NCBI RefSeq assembly: GCF_900111605.1
Contig: NZ_FOIA01000003.1
Coordinates: 1 to 64,000 of the forward strand
Direction: 5' to 3'
From: Nitrosomonas marina
Lineage (GTDB): Bacteria; Pseudomonadota; Gammaproteobacteria; Burkholderiales; Nitrosomonadaceae
DNA: 64,000 bases
Below, in pieces: positions 9,066 through 18,259 of this stretch (positions are counted from its first letter, which is position 1; every line of letters begins with the position of its first letter). Under the pieces are notes generated by a model that was given only the letters and a program-made list of their open reading frames with translations, did not search any database and was not told where the DNA came from. The position numbers and the translations under genes are program-made.

Positions 9066-12000
9066 ATGACCTCAGAATCACTTGATCCACGCGAACGTAT
9101 CATTGAAGCAATCCATCATATGGACCATGTCCTGCCCGGACAAGGTCCCATACATGAGTTTGTTCATCACAATACTATACATGGCTTTCAGCATTTTCCA
9201 TTCGAACAGGCGTTGGCGGAGTACGAAGCATTGACAGGTGTCTTCGGATATTTATCCGAAGCGAAAAACCGTGAGCTATATAAACAGAACAGAATAACGG
9301 ACGGTGATATTTTTGCTGTGCTCGCTCAACAAAAGGATTTGCAGGCGGAAGATATAGTATTTCAGACCAACAGGTCAGTTGTTAAAAATAAAGACATCTA
9401 CCGGGTTGCAATGGTGCATGAACTGCCAACGCTTTCCATTAGTCAGCTTAACTGGCAAATCGAGGAAAATAATGCCTTGAGTACAATCCAGCCTGACGTA
9501 TCAGATTCATCCCGTCAGCGTCTGCTTGCCGAAACTAGTGATCAGCGCACTGTCGTAAGACAGCTGTGGGAAAGTATTCTAAATAAACTGGATATTGAAC
9601 TGGTGGATCTGCATCCGGAAAATATGCTGGATCTTTCGGAAGAAGAAGCACAAAAATGGTTGGAGAAGGTAAATACCAATCTTGCACGTGACGAAGATAT
9701 TCCGGTGCATCAGAAAACACGAAAAGAAGCTGAAGTAATGCTTGGTGATCTGCTGTCCCAGATTGGAGATAAAATTACACTGCGTGGTCTTGTTAAGGCA
9801 CTGAGCGGTATAGATATTTTATATTCCATCCGTCCACAGATGATTCGAATCTGTGCATCTGTGCTAGATGAAGGCGTTGCTGCCTGGCAATTACCGGAGC
9901 GCGGTAAAATGGGGCTATACGCATCCTGGCGCGCAACCGTACAGTTTGATGTCAACCCGTTCCTGCATGACTTGCCTGACTGGCAGCGCATAGTGAGTGA
10001 AACGCCTGAAGATCCGGTCGATTGCATCATCATGCAACTAACCCATATGGAAATACCGGAAGATAAATGGGAAGGCTACTTACGGCGCCTGGCACTCGAA
10101 TTGCCTGGCTGGTCCGGGCTGATTAACTGGCGGCAACATCATCCGGAATATCAAACCGAAAATAACGCACCGATTCATCTTGCGGATTATCTGGCCATAC
10201 GCTTGACACTCGACCGTTTATGGTTAAATCAGGCCTGTAAGGATAACTGGAAAATCGAAGCACGGCTTGGAACTATCGAGTATTATTTTCGAAAAAACCT
10301 GTCTGAGTTTATGGTCAGAAAATTTTTATACCAAGGGGAACTGCCCGAATATCTGACCACACTGGCCAACGATTTGATAGAGCGTACGGGATCAGAACGT
10401 CAACAGCAGGAGGAATGGCAGAATCTTGCAGATTTGATTTGGACCTGGCAATTCAGTCCATTGGTTGAAAGCGACCAGGAAAATGCTGCTTTTAACAGTG
10501 GCTGGCGTTTATTTCGATTATGCCAGCATCTGGGACTAGTCGCTGCCGATATACAACAGATTCAAAAAAACGATTTGCTGAGCATGTTGTCCATGCTGGA
10601 TAAATTTACACCGGCCGAACGATGCAAGATCTGGCTTTATGCGTATGAATATCATTACCGTGAAGCTTTCTTAAATGCGATTCGAGCCAATCTCAAGCGT
10701 GGCAGATGGGCGACGCGCGAACAGCGTCCAGATGCACAAATTGTTTTTTGCATTGATGAACGTGAAGAAAGTATTCGTCGCCAGCTAGAAGAAATAAACC
10801 CACAAATAGAAACTCTGGGAGCTGCCGGTTTTTTTGGGTTGCCGATCAATTACAAAGGGCTGGATGATCATCATCGCACAGCCTTGTGTCCAATTGTTGT
10901 TGTGCCTTCTCATAATGTCGATGAAGTGCCCAGAAAGGGCACGGAGTCAATTTATCAGGCGCATCTGAAAGGTCACGGTTTTTATCATAAACTTGCATAT
11001 CTTTTGAATCAGTCGTTACGACGCAGTCTGATTCTGTCCCATGCAATGATTGATGCATTGGCTCCAATCATTTTTATTGGATTGCTCGGGCGTACCTTTG
11101 TCCCTAAACAGATTCTGGCATTTAACAGCCGCATGCGTGAAAAAATTGATAAAAAAGTGCCAACTGAATTGCTGTTTAATACGATTGAACCGGACAAACC
11201 CGCGACACCTGAACTGCCGCGCCTTGGTTTCAATGATCAGGAACAGGCAGATCGTCTTGCAGCTTTCATGAAAGCTACGGGTTTGACGTATGGATTTGCA
11301 AAAATCGTTTCTTTAATGGCGCATGGTTCGACTAGCCAGAATAATCCCCATGAAGCGGCGCATGATTGTGGTGCCTGCAGCGGAAAGCGCGGCGGCCCTA
11401 ATGCCAGGCTTTTTGCTGCAATGGCCAACCGTCCGGTTATTCGTCGGTTACTCGCCGAACGAGGTATACAAATACCTGATGATACCTGGTTTGTCGGCGC
11501 AGAGCATGATACCTGCAGCGACGTGATTACCTGGTATGATGTCGAGGATATTCCTGAGGGTCTTAAGTCGCATTTCGAATCGGTACGTATTGATCTGATT
11601 CGCGCAAGAGATGCTTCTGCGCATGAGCGATGCCGCCGATTTTACTCAGCAAAACATCCAAAAACACCTTCCGGAGGAATTGCTCATGTACATTTGAGAT
11701 CGAATGACCTGAGTCAGGTTCGTCCCGAATATGGCCACGCAACGAATGCTTCGGCGATTGTTGGGCGACGTTCCATTTCGCAAGGCGTCTTTCTCGACAG
11801 ACGCGCCTTTCTGATTTCCTACGATCCTACCCAGGATCCAGAAGGTAAAGCGCTTGAGAATGTTCTGCTTGCAGTGGGACCTGTTGGTGCGGGAATTAAC
11901 CTTGAGTATTATTTTTCCACCATCGATAACGAACGTTTCGGTTGCAGTACCAAGATCCCACATAACATAACAGGATTGTTTGGTGTAATGGAAGGCACCA

Positions 12001-12338
12001 GCAGCGATATCCGTACCGGATTGCCCAAACAGATGGTTGAGATACACGAGCCAGTGCGTTTACAGATTCTGGTTGAAGCAAAAACCGAAGTTTTAGGAGA
12101 AATCTACGGACGTCAGCCGAGTATTCAGGAGCTTGTTGGCGGTGGCTGGGTGTTGTTGAGCGCGATCGATCCTGATACGGGACAGATATCGTGCTTTGAA
12201 CGGGGTGTGGGCTTTGTGCCGTGGAATCCTGAGGCAATTGCGATACCGGAGGTTGAATCATCGATTGCATATTATCAGGATGTCGATGTGCCGCTGTCGC
12301 CGGTTCTGATCAAACAACCTGATATGACGGGAGCCTGA
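9066..12338 (+). CDS. dabA: DabA-type inorganic carbon transporter subunit (DUF2309)
   Basis: The catalytic subunit of a DAB pump: a large peripheral protein with a beta-carbonic-anhydrase-like zinc site, thought to hydrate CO2 to bicarbonate on the cytoplasmic face using a membrane partner. The zinc motif FCIDERE puts Cys562 and Asp564 in place, and H753 with C768 (HGS...AAHDCGACSG) match the His and Cys ligands of characterised DabA, including their spacing of 15. Its 1090 aa exceed the roughly 800-850 of the best-studied homologue. The ATG at 9066 is preferred because AGGA (9053-9056) lies 9 nt upstream; TTG 9057 and ATG 9060 are too close. It sits between a NuoM-like and a NuoL-like gene. 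Confidence 0.93.
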   Translation: MTSESLDPRERIIEAIHHMDHVLPGQGPIHEFVHHNTIHGFQHFPFEQALAEYEALTGVFGYLSEAKNRELYKQNRITDGDIFAVLAQQKDLQAEDIVFQTNRSVVKNKDIYRVAMVHELPTLSISQLNWQIEENNALSTIQPDVSDSSRQRLLAETSDQRTVVRQLWESILNKLDIELVDLHPENMLDLSEEEAQKWLEKVNTNLARDEDIPVHQKTRKEAEVMLGDLLSQIGDKITLRGLVKALSGIDILYSIRPQMIRICASVLDEGVAAWQLPERGKMGLYASWRATVQFDVNPFLHDLPDWQRIVSETPEDPVDCIIMQLTHMEIPEDKWEGYLRRLALELPGWSGLINWRQHHPEYQTENNAPIHLADYLAIRLTLDRLWLNQACKDNWKIEARLGTIEYYFRKNLSEFMVRKFLYQGELPEYLTTLANDLIERTGSERQQQEEWQNLADLIWTWQFSPLVESDQENAAFNSGWRLFRLCQHLGLVAADIQQIQKNDLLSMLSMLDKFTPAERCKIWLYAYEYHYREAFLNAIRANLKRGRWATREQRPDAQIVFCIDEREESIRRQLEEINPQIETLGAAGFFGLPINYKGLDDHHRTALCPIVVVPSHNVDEVPRKGTESIYQAHLKGHGFYHKLAYLLNQSLRRSLILSHAMIDALAPIIFIGLLGRTFVPKQILAFNSRMREKIDKKVPTELLFNTIEPDKPATPELPRLGFNDQEQADRLAAFMKATGLTYGFAKIVSLMAHGSTSQNNPHEAAHDCGACSGKRGGPNARLFAAMANRPVIRRLLAERGIQIPDDTWFVGAEHDTCSDVITWYDVEDIPEGLKSHFESVRIDLIRARDASAHERCRRFYSAKHPKTPSGGIAHVHLRSNDLSQVRPEYGHATNASAIVGRRSISQGVFLDRRAFLISYDPTQDPEGKALENVLLAVGPVGAGINLEYYFSTIDNERFGCSTKIPHNITGLFGVMEGTSSDIRTGLPKQMVEIHEPVRLQILVEAKTEVLGEIYGRQPSIQELVGGGWVLLSAIDPDTGQISCFERGVGFVPWNPEAIAIPEVESSIAYYQDVDVPLSPVLIKQPDMTGA

Positions 12339-12339
12339 C

Positions 12340-13908
12340 ATGGACTATCTGGTCATCTTTATTCCATTGCTGCCTTTTGTTGCGGCTGCAATAATCGGCT
12401 TTGGTCATTTGTTCAACCAGATCAGTGGTCAAAAGGGTGAAGCTAGAAGTGCGGATATAGCAAAAAATGCGATTTATCTGTCTTGCGTAGCCGCGATAGC
12501 CCTGCTGGTAGCCGATCTTATGGGGCACAATGAAGGCAGTTTGACAGCAGTACGATGGCTGGACAGCGGCAATCTTGAAATTGAGCTGAATTTTATCACC
12601 TCAGGCTTTAGCGTGATTGTCGCTGTTTTGTTTGCGATCATCCTGGTTATCGTAACTCGCTTCTCTACAAATTATATTCATAAGGAATCTGGATTCCATC
12701 GTTTCTTTTTTGTATTAAGCCTTTTTTCCTCGTCAATACTGTTTCTAGTACTTTCGGGTAACGCGGCAGCTACCTTTTTTGGCTGGGAAATAGCCGGGCT
12801 GTGTTCTTACTTGTTAATATCCTTTGCATACGATCGCCCTGTTGCAGGAATCAACGCGACACGCGTATTTGTAACGAATCGTATTGGTGATACCGGATTT
12901 ATTCTTGGCATAGCGCTGGCTTTTTATTTTGGCGACACGATCAACTGGACTGATTTAAATAGTGCGGCGGAAAGTATGGCAACCCCTACCGTGACTATCA
13001 TGAGTCTTTGTTTTGTGGTTGCTGCTATGGCCAAGTCGGCGCAATTGCCGTTTACGCCCTGGTTGGCTCGTGCGATGGAAGGACCGACCCCGTCCAGTGC
13101 AGTATTTTATGGCGCCGTAATGATACACGCAGGTATTTTCCTGATTATATTATTGCGCCCGGTCATCGAACAGGCTCCCTTAACCATGGGTCTGCTGGTA
13201 GTGGTTGGTTTGTTGACCGCAGTCTATAGCTTCGTTGTCGGGCTTACACAAACAGACGTCAAAAGCTCACTGTGCTTTGCCATTTCAGGACAGCTTGGAC
13301 TGATGTTTCTCGAATGCGGATTGGGTTTATGGGAACTGGCAATGTGGCATTTGTGTGCGCATGCCATTGTAAGAAGTTATCAGGTCCTTACCGCTCCATC
13401 GCTATTACATTATGTGCATGGCAATCCAATGAAACCGGTGCCTGAAACAGTCGCGAAGAAAAGATGGCTGTATATTGCTTCATTGCAACGATTCTGGCTG
13501 GACCCCATAACCGACAGAACGCTGGTGAGACCTGTAAACGGGTTAGGTTACGATCTTGATCGTTTTGACAAAAATATCATAGACCGTGCAATGGGTGATC
13601 CGGCATCTTCATTTTCTGCTATAACCACTCTCACACAGCTGGAGAATAAAACGCACAAGAATAGACTGGAAGCAGTTCATGTTGAATTTGTAAAAGGTAA
13701 AGGCATTGTTGGTAAGTTGCTTGAATGGATTGCAAATATCATGAACTGGTTTGAAGAGCGTTTGGTTCTTCGGGGTATCGGGATGGATCTGGTTACGATG
13801 GGACGAAAACTCGGTCAGGCGGCTAACACTTTTGAACTGCTGATACTGAAGCCGCGCTATCTGGTGTTATTTGTTTTCATTGTGTTAATGCTTGCCGCTT
13901 CAATTTGA
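12340..13908 (+). CDS. dabB: DabB-like membrane subunit (short NuoL family)
   Basis: A membrane protein of 522 aa of the NuoL/MrpA family, shorter than complex I NuoL and of the size of DabB, the partner that anchors DabA. Conserved proton-path residues are visible: Glu in GWEIAGLCSYLL and Lys in AMAKSAQLPFTPWLARAMEGPTP. The His of the NuoL SALIHAATM block is replaced (SAVFYGAVMIHAG), with a His shifted a few residues downstream, as expected for a non-complex-I relative. The ATG starts 1 base after the dabA stop, so translation is probably coupled. A long hydrophilic stretch between about residues 360 and 500 precedes the last membrane helix. Confidence 0.88.
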   Translation: MDYLVIFIPLLPFVAAAIIGFGHLFNQISGQKGEARSADIAKNAIYLSCVAAIALLVADLMGHNEGSLTAVRWLDSGNLEIELNFITSGFSVIVAVLFAIILVIVTRFSTNYIHKESGFHRFFFVLSLFSSSILFLVLSGNAAATFFGWEIAGLCSYLLISFAYDRPVAGINATRVFVTNRIGDTGFILGIALAFYFGDTINWTDLNSAAESMATPTVTIMSLCFVVAAMAKSAQLPFTPWLARAMEGPTPSSAVFYGAVMIHAGIFLIILLRPVIEQAPLTMGLLVVVGLLTAVYSFVVGLTQTDVKSSLCFAISGQLGLMFLECGLGLWELAMWHLCAHAIVRSYQVLTAPSLLHYVHGNPMKPVPETVAKKRWLYIASLQRFWLDPITDRTLVRPVNGLGYDLDRFDKNIIDRAMGDPASSFSAITTLTQLENKTHKNRLEAVHVEFVKGKGIVGKLLEWIANIMNWFEERLVLRGIGMDLVTMGRKLGQAANTFELLILKPRYLVLFVFIVLMLAASI

Positions 13909-13915
13909 GGGATTC

Positions 13916-15505
13916 ATGGATAATGCGAATATAATTTTAGGTACCGATATAGTGGGTTTTCCCATTCTGTCGGTGCTGACACTGATTCCACTGATCACCA
14001 TGGTGCTGGTAATCATAACCTCCCAGCCTGGTGTTGCGTTGCGATTGGGTATTGGAGGCGCGGTACTGACGTTATTGTTCAGTTTGTATATGCTGAATAC
14101 CTTTGACCCAGCACAGGTGGTAGGTATTCAATTCTACGAAAAATACCAGCTTTCTGGATTGACTTATAGTGTTGGTGTTGACGGCACCAGCATACTCTTT
14201 GTGGTGGTAACCGCCGTATTGGCTGTGCTGGCAATGATTTACACGCTGACGACCCGGCGTGTGTCCGACAAAATACATATTGCTTGTATGTTGGGTTACC
14301 AGGGTATTTTAATTGGTGCATTTACTGCAATGAATGCGATGCAGTTCTGGTTCTGGTGTTTTCTAGAGCTGATCCCGGTTGTTTTGATGACGCTCAGGGC
14401 CGGGTCGGGACAGAATCGCCGCTGGGTTGTTGCGCTGCTTTTACAGCACTGGGGAAGCGGGCTGTTTATGGTGCTGGCCGGGTTTCTGATGTTGGGTTTT
14501 GGCATTATGATAACTACCGATGTGCTGTCGTTCGATTGGCTGGTATTGAAAGAAAATGACGTCAAGCTCGAATATGCAACCTTAATCTTTTTCCTGCTGT
14601 TTTTTGGTTTTGCCATACGCATGCCGCTTTTTCCGTTTCATGGATGGCTGCCCGTGTTGGCTGAACAGGGTACCGTGGCAAGTGTCAGTATTTTCCTGGT
14701 AAGTTTAAAACTGGGTATCTATGGCGCAATGCGTTTTTTGATTCCACTGCTTCCAGAAGTTGCGGAGCAATGGACATGGTTTGTTACTACATTGGGGTTG
14801 ATCGGTATCTTTTACGGCGCATTGCTGGCACTGATGCAGATTAATATCCGTCGGCTGCTGGCGTTTGCCATTATCAGTCAGACCGGCCTGCTGGTAATAG
14901 GATTGTTTGACTTTAATAAACACGGTATGGAGGGCAGTATACTGCTTTCAGTCACTTACGGACTGGCCGCGGCCGGTATGTTTTTAAGTCTCGGGATGAT
15001 TTATAAACGGACGCATACCGCGTACATTCCCCGGCTTGGTGGTATGTATGATGTCAACGCTGCTATTGCTGTCTTATTTGTAGTCAGTGCATTAAGTACG
15101 ATGGTAATGCCTGGAACGCCAGGCTTCGACGGTATCCACCTATTGCTCGAAGGTACGGTCAAAAGCCAGGGATGGCTTGTCTCCATTGCGATTCTGATTG
15201 GAAACGTACTGACTGTCGGCCTGCTGCTCCGTGCATTTCAGCAAATATTTATTACATCGCCAAAACGATATCAAGGTCCGTTTAAATTTAAAAAGTATGG
15301 CAGTACACAGCCTTCGTTAAGAAATGAATGGATCATCGCGATCGCTATTTGCGGCATACTCATAACAGCCGGGGTGCATACATCACCGTGGCTGGATATT
15401 ATCGATCAGAATATTCAGGTTGTCAGTGACGTCTATACCAGTTCAGAGGTAGTTCAGACAACGGAGACGCTGGCTGTTCAGCATGTTATAACAAAGGATC
15501 ATTAA
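13916..15505 (+). CDS. NuoM-like membrane subunit with altered proton-path residues
   Basis: A polytopic NuoM/MrpD-family protein of 529 aa. The ATG at 13916 is chosen because GAGGG (13906-13910) lies just upstream and overlaps the previous stop codon; an in-frame TTG at 13892 is less likely. The Glu of FLELIPVVLM and the Lys of LVSLKLGIYG are retained. The Lys of the usual VKMP block is Arg (AIRMPLFPFHGWLP), and the GF-x-E motif near the end is changed to GFDGIHLLLEG. It may therefore be a structural or specialised subunit. It lies 8 bases after dabB and ends 1 base before the next gene. Confidence 0.84.
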   Translation: MDNANIILGTDIVGFPILSVLTLIPLITMVLVIITSQPGVALRLGIGGAVLTLLFSLYMLNTFDPAQVVGIQFYEKYQLSGLTYSVGVDGTSILFVVVTAVLAVLAMIYTLTTRRVSDKIHIACMLGYQGILIGAFTAMNAMQFWFWCFLELIPVVLMTLRAGSGQNRRWVVALLLQHWGSGLFMVLAGFLMLGFGIMITTDVLSFDWLVLKENDVKLEYATLIFFLLFFGFAIRMPLFPFHGWLPVLAEQGTVASVSIFLVSLKLGIYGAMRFLIPLLPEVAEQWTWFVTTLGLIGIFYGALLALMQINIRRLLAFAIISQTGLLVIGLFDFNKHGMEGSILLSVTYGLAAAGMFLSLGMIYKRTHTAYIPRLGGMYDVNAAIAVLFVVSALSTMVMPGTPGFDGIHLLLEGTVKSQGWLVSIAILIGNVLTVGLLLRAFQQIFITSPKRYQGPFKFKKYGSTQPSLRNEWIIAIAICGILITAGVHTSPWLDIIDQNIQVVSDVYTSSEVVQTTETLAVQHVITKDH

Positions 15506-15506
15506 C

Positions 15507-17012
15507 ATGATAGAAGCAGATTTTCCATTTTTAAGTTTTATCATCATTATTCCGTTGGTAGGCGCAATATTGACCGGTTCAATACGGAGTCTCGATATTG
15601 CCAAGCATATCGCACTTTTTGTAGCCATACTGACGCTGCTTTTATCAATCTTTGCGCTTATTTTATTCGATACCGAGCACGGCGGATTCCAGCTAGTAGA
15701 GCGCTATGAATGGATACCGCTTCTCAATATTGAGTATCTGGTCGGCGTAGACGGTATTTCAATTTTATTTTTACCGATGACAGCATTGTTGACTTTAATT
15801 ACGATGCTTGCAGTCTGGAATTCAACGGCACATTTGCCCCGGTTTCATTTCTCACTGTTGCTGGCATTGGAAGGTGTAAGTTTTGGAATATTCTGTGCAC
15901 TGGATACAGTATTGTTTTTCCTTTTCTGGGAACTGACGCTGCCACCTTTTTTCTTCTTGATTGGATTATGGGGGATCGGGTCACAACGAAGAAGCGCGGC
16001 AATGAAATACCTGTTATATATGATTGGGGGAGGCGTACCGATTCTGCTGGCATTTATACTGCTGGCTTCAAATCATGCGTATTATGTCGAAGGTCTGATT
16101 CCGCAGGAACTCTCATTCAGTCTGCCGGTATTGCTGGATACGCCACTGCCTGATAATTTGCAGGCAATTGTGTTTCTGCTCTTGTTATTTGGATTTGCAA
16201 TTAAAGCACCGCTGGTTCCATTACACACTTGGATGCCCACAGCGGCCATGGAGGGACCTACGCATATAGTTGCATTATTGGTTGGTTTAAAGCTGGGCGT
16301 TTACGGTATTTTGAGATTTGCTATGCCGCTGGCACCTGCGGCAGCTGTCGACTTCAGTTGGTTGCTCAGTGTAATAGGTGCGGTGACGCTGATTTATGCT
16401 GCTCTGATCGCGTTGCAACAAACTAATTTACGCCGGCTACTGGCTTATGCTAGTGTTAGCCATGTGGGTTTGGTAATTGTTGGTATTGCCTCATTAACGG
16501 CTCAAGGTTTTCAGGGGGCTATCTTTCAGCTGTTAAACTTTACCTTTATAGCCAGTTCGTTAATGTTGATTGCAGGCTTTATCCATCATAGAATTGGAAG
16601 TACTGAAACGATTCATTTGGGTGGGCTTGCTAAGGTAATGCCTAAATTAACTTTTTTTTACTTTTTATTTATGTTGTCGAGTATCGGGTTGCCAGGGACC
16701 AGTGGTTTCCCGGCTGAATTGTTAATGATCATTGGTGCACTCAATACGCATTCGATTCTTGGGTTTGCAGCATTATCCGGTGCGATTTTAAGTGCTGCAT
16801 ATATGCTGTCGTATACCCGAAAGGCTTTTTTAGGTCCTGTTGTCCATAAAGACATAGAGCAGGTTATAGATATCAAATCCAGAGAGCTGGCTTTGCTCTT
16901 TATACCTGCTTTGCTGGCTTTGATATTCGGACTGTTTCCTGAGTATATACTTAATATCAATCAGGCTGCTTCTGATGCATGGCTGTCGAGATTAACAATT
17001 CAATCGCCTTAA
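15507..17012 (+). CDS. NuoM-like membrane subunit, third NuoM paralogue of the DAB operon
   Basis: A 501-aa polytopic protein of the NuoM/MrpD family. All key charges are visible: Glu in FWELTLPPFF, Lys in AIKAPLVPLHTWMP, Lys in VGLKLGVYGI and Glu in GFPAELLMII. Its ATG follows the preceding stop by one base, so the two are almost certainly co-transcribed and translationally coupled. Together with the proteins at 7582, 12340 and 13916 it gives the locus four antiporter-like subunits, far more than the single DabB of the minimal DAB system. Confidence 0.85.
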   Translation: MIEADFPFLSFIIIIPLVGAILTGSIRSLDIAKHIALFVAILTLLLSIFALILFDTEHGGFQLVERYEWIPLLNIEYLVGVDGISILFLPMTALLTLITMLAVWNSTAHLPRFHFSLLLALEGVSFGIFCALDTVLFFLFWELTLPPFFFLIGLWGIGSQRRSAAMKYLLYMIGGGVPILLAFILLASNHAYYVEGLIPQELSFSLPVLLDTPLPDNLQAIVFLLLLFGFAIKAPLVPLHTWMPTAAMEGPTHIVALLVGLKLGVYGILRFAMPLAPAAAVDFSWLLSVIGAVTLIYAALIALQQTNLRRLLAYASVSHVGLVIVGIASLTAQGFQGAIFQLLNFTFIASSLMLIAGFIHHRIGSTETIHLGGLAKVMPKLTFFYFLFMLSSIGLPGTSGFPAELLMIIGALNTHSILGFAALSGAILSAAYMLSYTRKAFLGPVVHKDIEQVIDIKSRELALLFIPALLALIFGLFPEYILNINQAASDAWLSRLTIQSP

Positions 17013-17037
17013 ATTTTTTAATACTTAGGATGGAAAA

Positions 17038-18120
17038 ATGACTGATACAAATAATACAGGTATAGATTATCTACTTGATTTGAATGCGCGTCACTCGCAG
17101 GCATTCATGGATTTATCATCAGAGCGTCGGAGATACCGGGGAGAACATCCCACTGAAATTGCCGCGCTAAAGTGTATGGACGGAAGACTGCATTTGCCTG
17201 TCATGACGCAGACTGCGCTGGGAATTATTCAGCCTTTTCGTAATCTGGGTGGCAAATTCGATTTGGGCTGGCCTTTTTTCCAGACTATCATTGATCAATG
17301 GGTGCAATATTCAATTGGTCGTGGAAGACATTGCCTGGTTTTCGTGACTTATCATTATGCCCGGGGTGATGCGCATCGTGGTTGCCGTGGTTTCAATTAC
17401 GATACAGGTGCTGCCAGAGACGCCGCGATTAAACTGAAAAACCAGTTTCTCAATGTATATGGAAAAGGTGCAGTGGTGCCTATTGTCTGTGGCATAGAAA
17501 CAGACCTGGAGGCGCTGATCCTGCATGGTGAGGATGACGGCACCGTAGTCGACCTGGCCAAGATTAAGCAATCTTCGCAAATTGAATTAGAGGAATTGTT
17601 ATCTTCGCTTTACCCGTCCATGACGGAAAGGATCATACGGGATATGATACCGCTCGTTCGTGGTAACATCAGACACATAGCTGAAGTGCGTGCTTCAAAC
17701 AGGCCAATTGCTGATGCCGAGCACAAGGAATGGGTTCTGGGTATAGGACGAGGATTTGACTGGCTGCACGCCATAAATACTGCTTTTATCGTAGGCCCTT
17801 TTGATCCGCATTTGTCAGTTGCCATTGAAACTGCTGCCAAATTGCTTAAGGGAAATATTGATGACGGCCGTGTCGACCCGAACGGTATTGTTTTGCTGAC
17901 TTCAGCGGCGTTTCGTGACGAAGCAGGACCAGAATACCATCTGGCCAGAGAAAAAGCGCTTTTCCTCAGTAAATTCGCACAGGATATTATCAAGGCGAAG
18001 GTGCCGGATTTGTTACCACACTTGCAGGTACTGACAGGATTCACCGATATGGATACCCGGAAATTCGAAGTGATCGAGCGACTGGATGCTGCACCTGTCA
18101 AGAAGAAAAAGATTGCTTAG
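17038..18120 (+). CDS. CsoSCA-like beta-carbonic anhydrase domain protein
   Basis: A soluble 360-aa protein with no signal peptide. KCMDGRLHLP supplies the beta-carbonic-anhydrase CxDxR triad (Cys46, Asp48, Arg50), followed by FRNLGGKFD and then YHYARGDAHRGCRGFNYD with His106 and Cys116. By analogy with the carboxysomal enzyme CsoSCA, Cys46, His106 and Cys116 would bind zinc; His113/Cys116 is the alternative canonical HxxC pair. Later blocks such as PIVCGIETDLEALILHG also resemble CsoSCA. It is shorter than CsoSCA (about 500 aa) and no carboxysome genes are in the window. It is the last gene of the DAB unit, 25 bases after the NuoM-like gene and just before a strong terminator, so a role in CO2/bicarbonate interconversion is likely. 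Confidence 0.8.
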   Translation: MTDTNNTGIDYLLDLNARHSQAFMDLSSERRRYRGEHPTEIAALKCMDGRLHLPVMTQTALGIIQPFRNLGGKFDLGWPFFQTIIDQWVQYSIGRGRHCLVFVTYHYARGDAHRGCRGFNYDTGAARDAAIKLKNQFLNVYGKGAVVPIVCGIETDLEALILHGEDDGTVVDLAKIKQSSQIELEELLSSLYPSMTERIIRDMIPLVRGNIRHIAEVRASNRPIADAEHKEWVLGIGRGFDWLHAINTAFIVGPFDPHLSVAIETAAKLLKGNIDDGRVDPNGIVLLTSAAFRDEAGPEYHLAREKALFLSKFAQDIIKAKVPDLLPHLQVLTGFTDMDTRKFEVIERLDAAPVKKKKIA

Positions 18121-18151
18121 TTACTGACATATTTAACGAAATTTGACAATC

Positions 18152-18187
18152 CCCATGGAAAATACAGGTTTTCCATGGGTTTTTTTT
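18152..18187 (+). terminator. Strong rho-independent terminator of the DAB operon
   Basis: CCCATGGAAAA (18152-18162) and TTTTCCATGGG (18169-18179) form a perfect 11-bp stem with a 6-base loop, followed by eight T (18180-18187). It ends the six-gene inorganic-carbon unit and separates it from the convergent proline iminopeptidase gene. Confidence 0.93.
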
Positions 18188-18259
18188 ATATTTGGACGGC
18201 AGAATTTCCTGGTAGTATTGAATCGCCAAGGAAACAATATAATCTGATCGCTTTTGGGA

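Noticed and set aside
7582..17012. Respiratory complex I (nuo) operon
   Set aside because: Only NuoL/NuoM-like subunits occur, with DabA in their midst; peripheral-arm and other membrane-arm subunits are absent.
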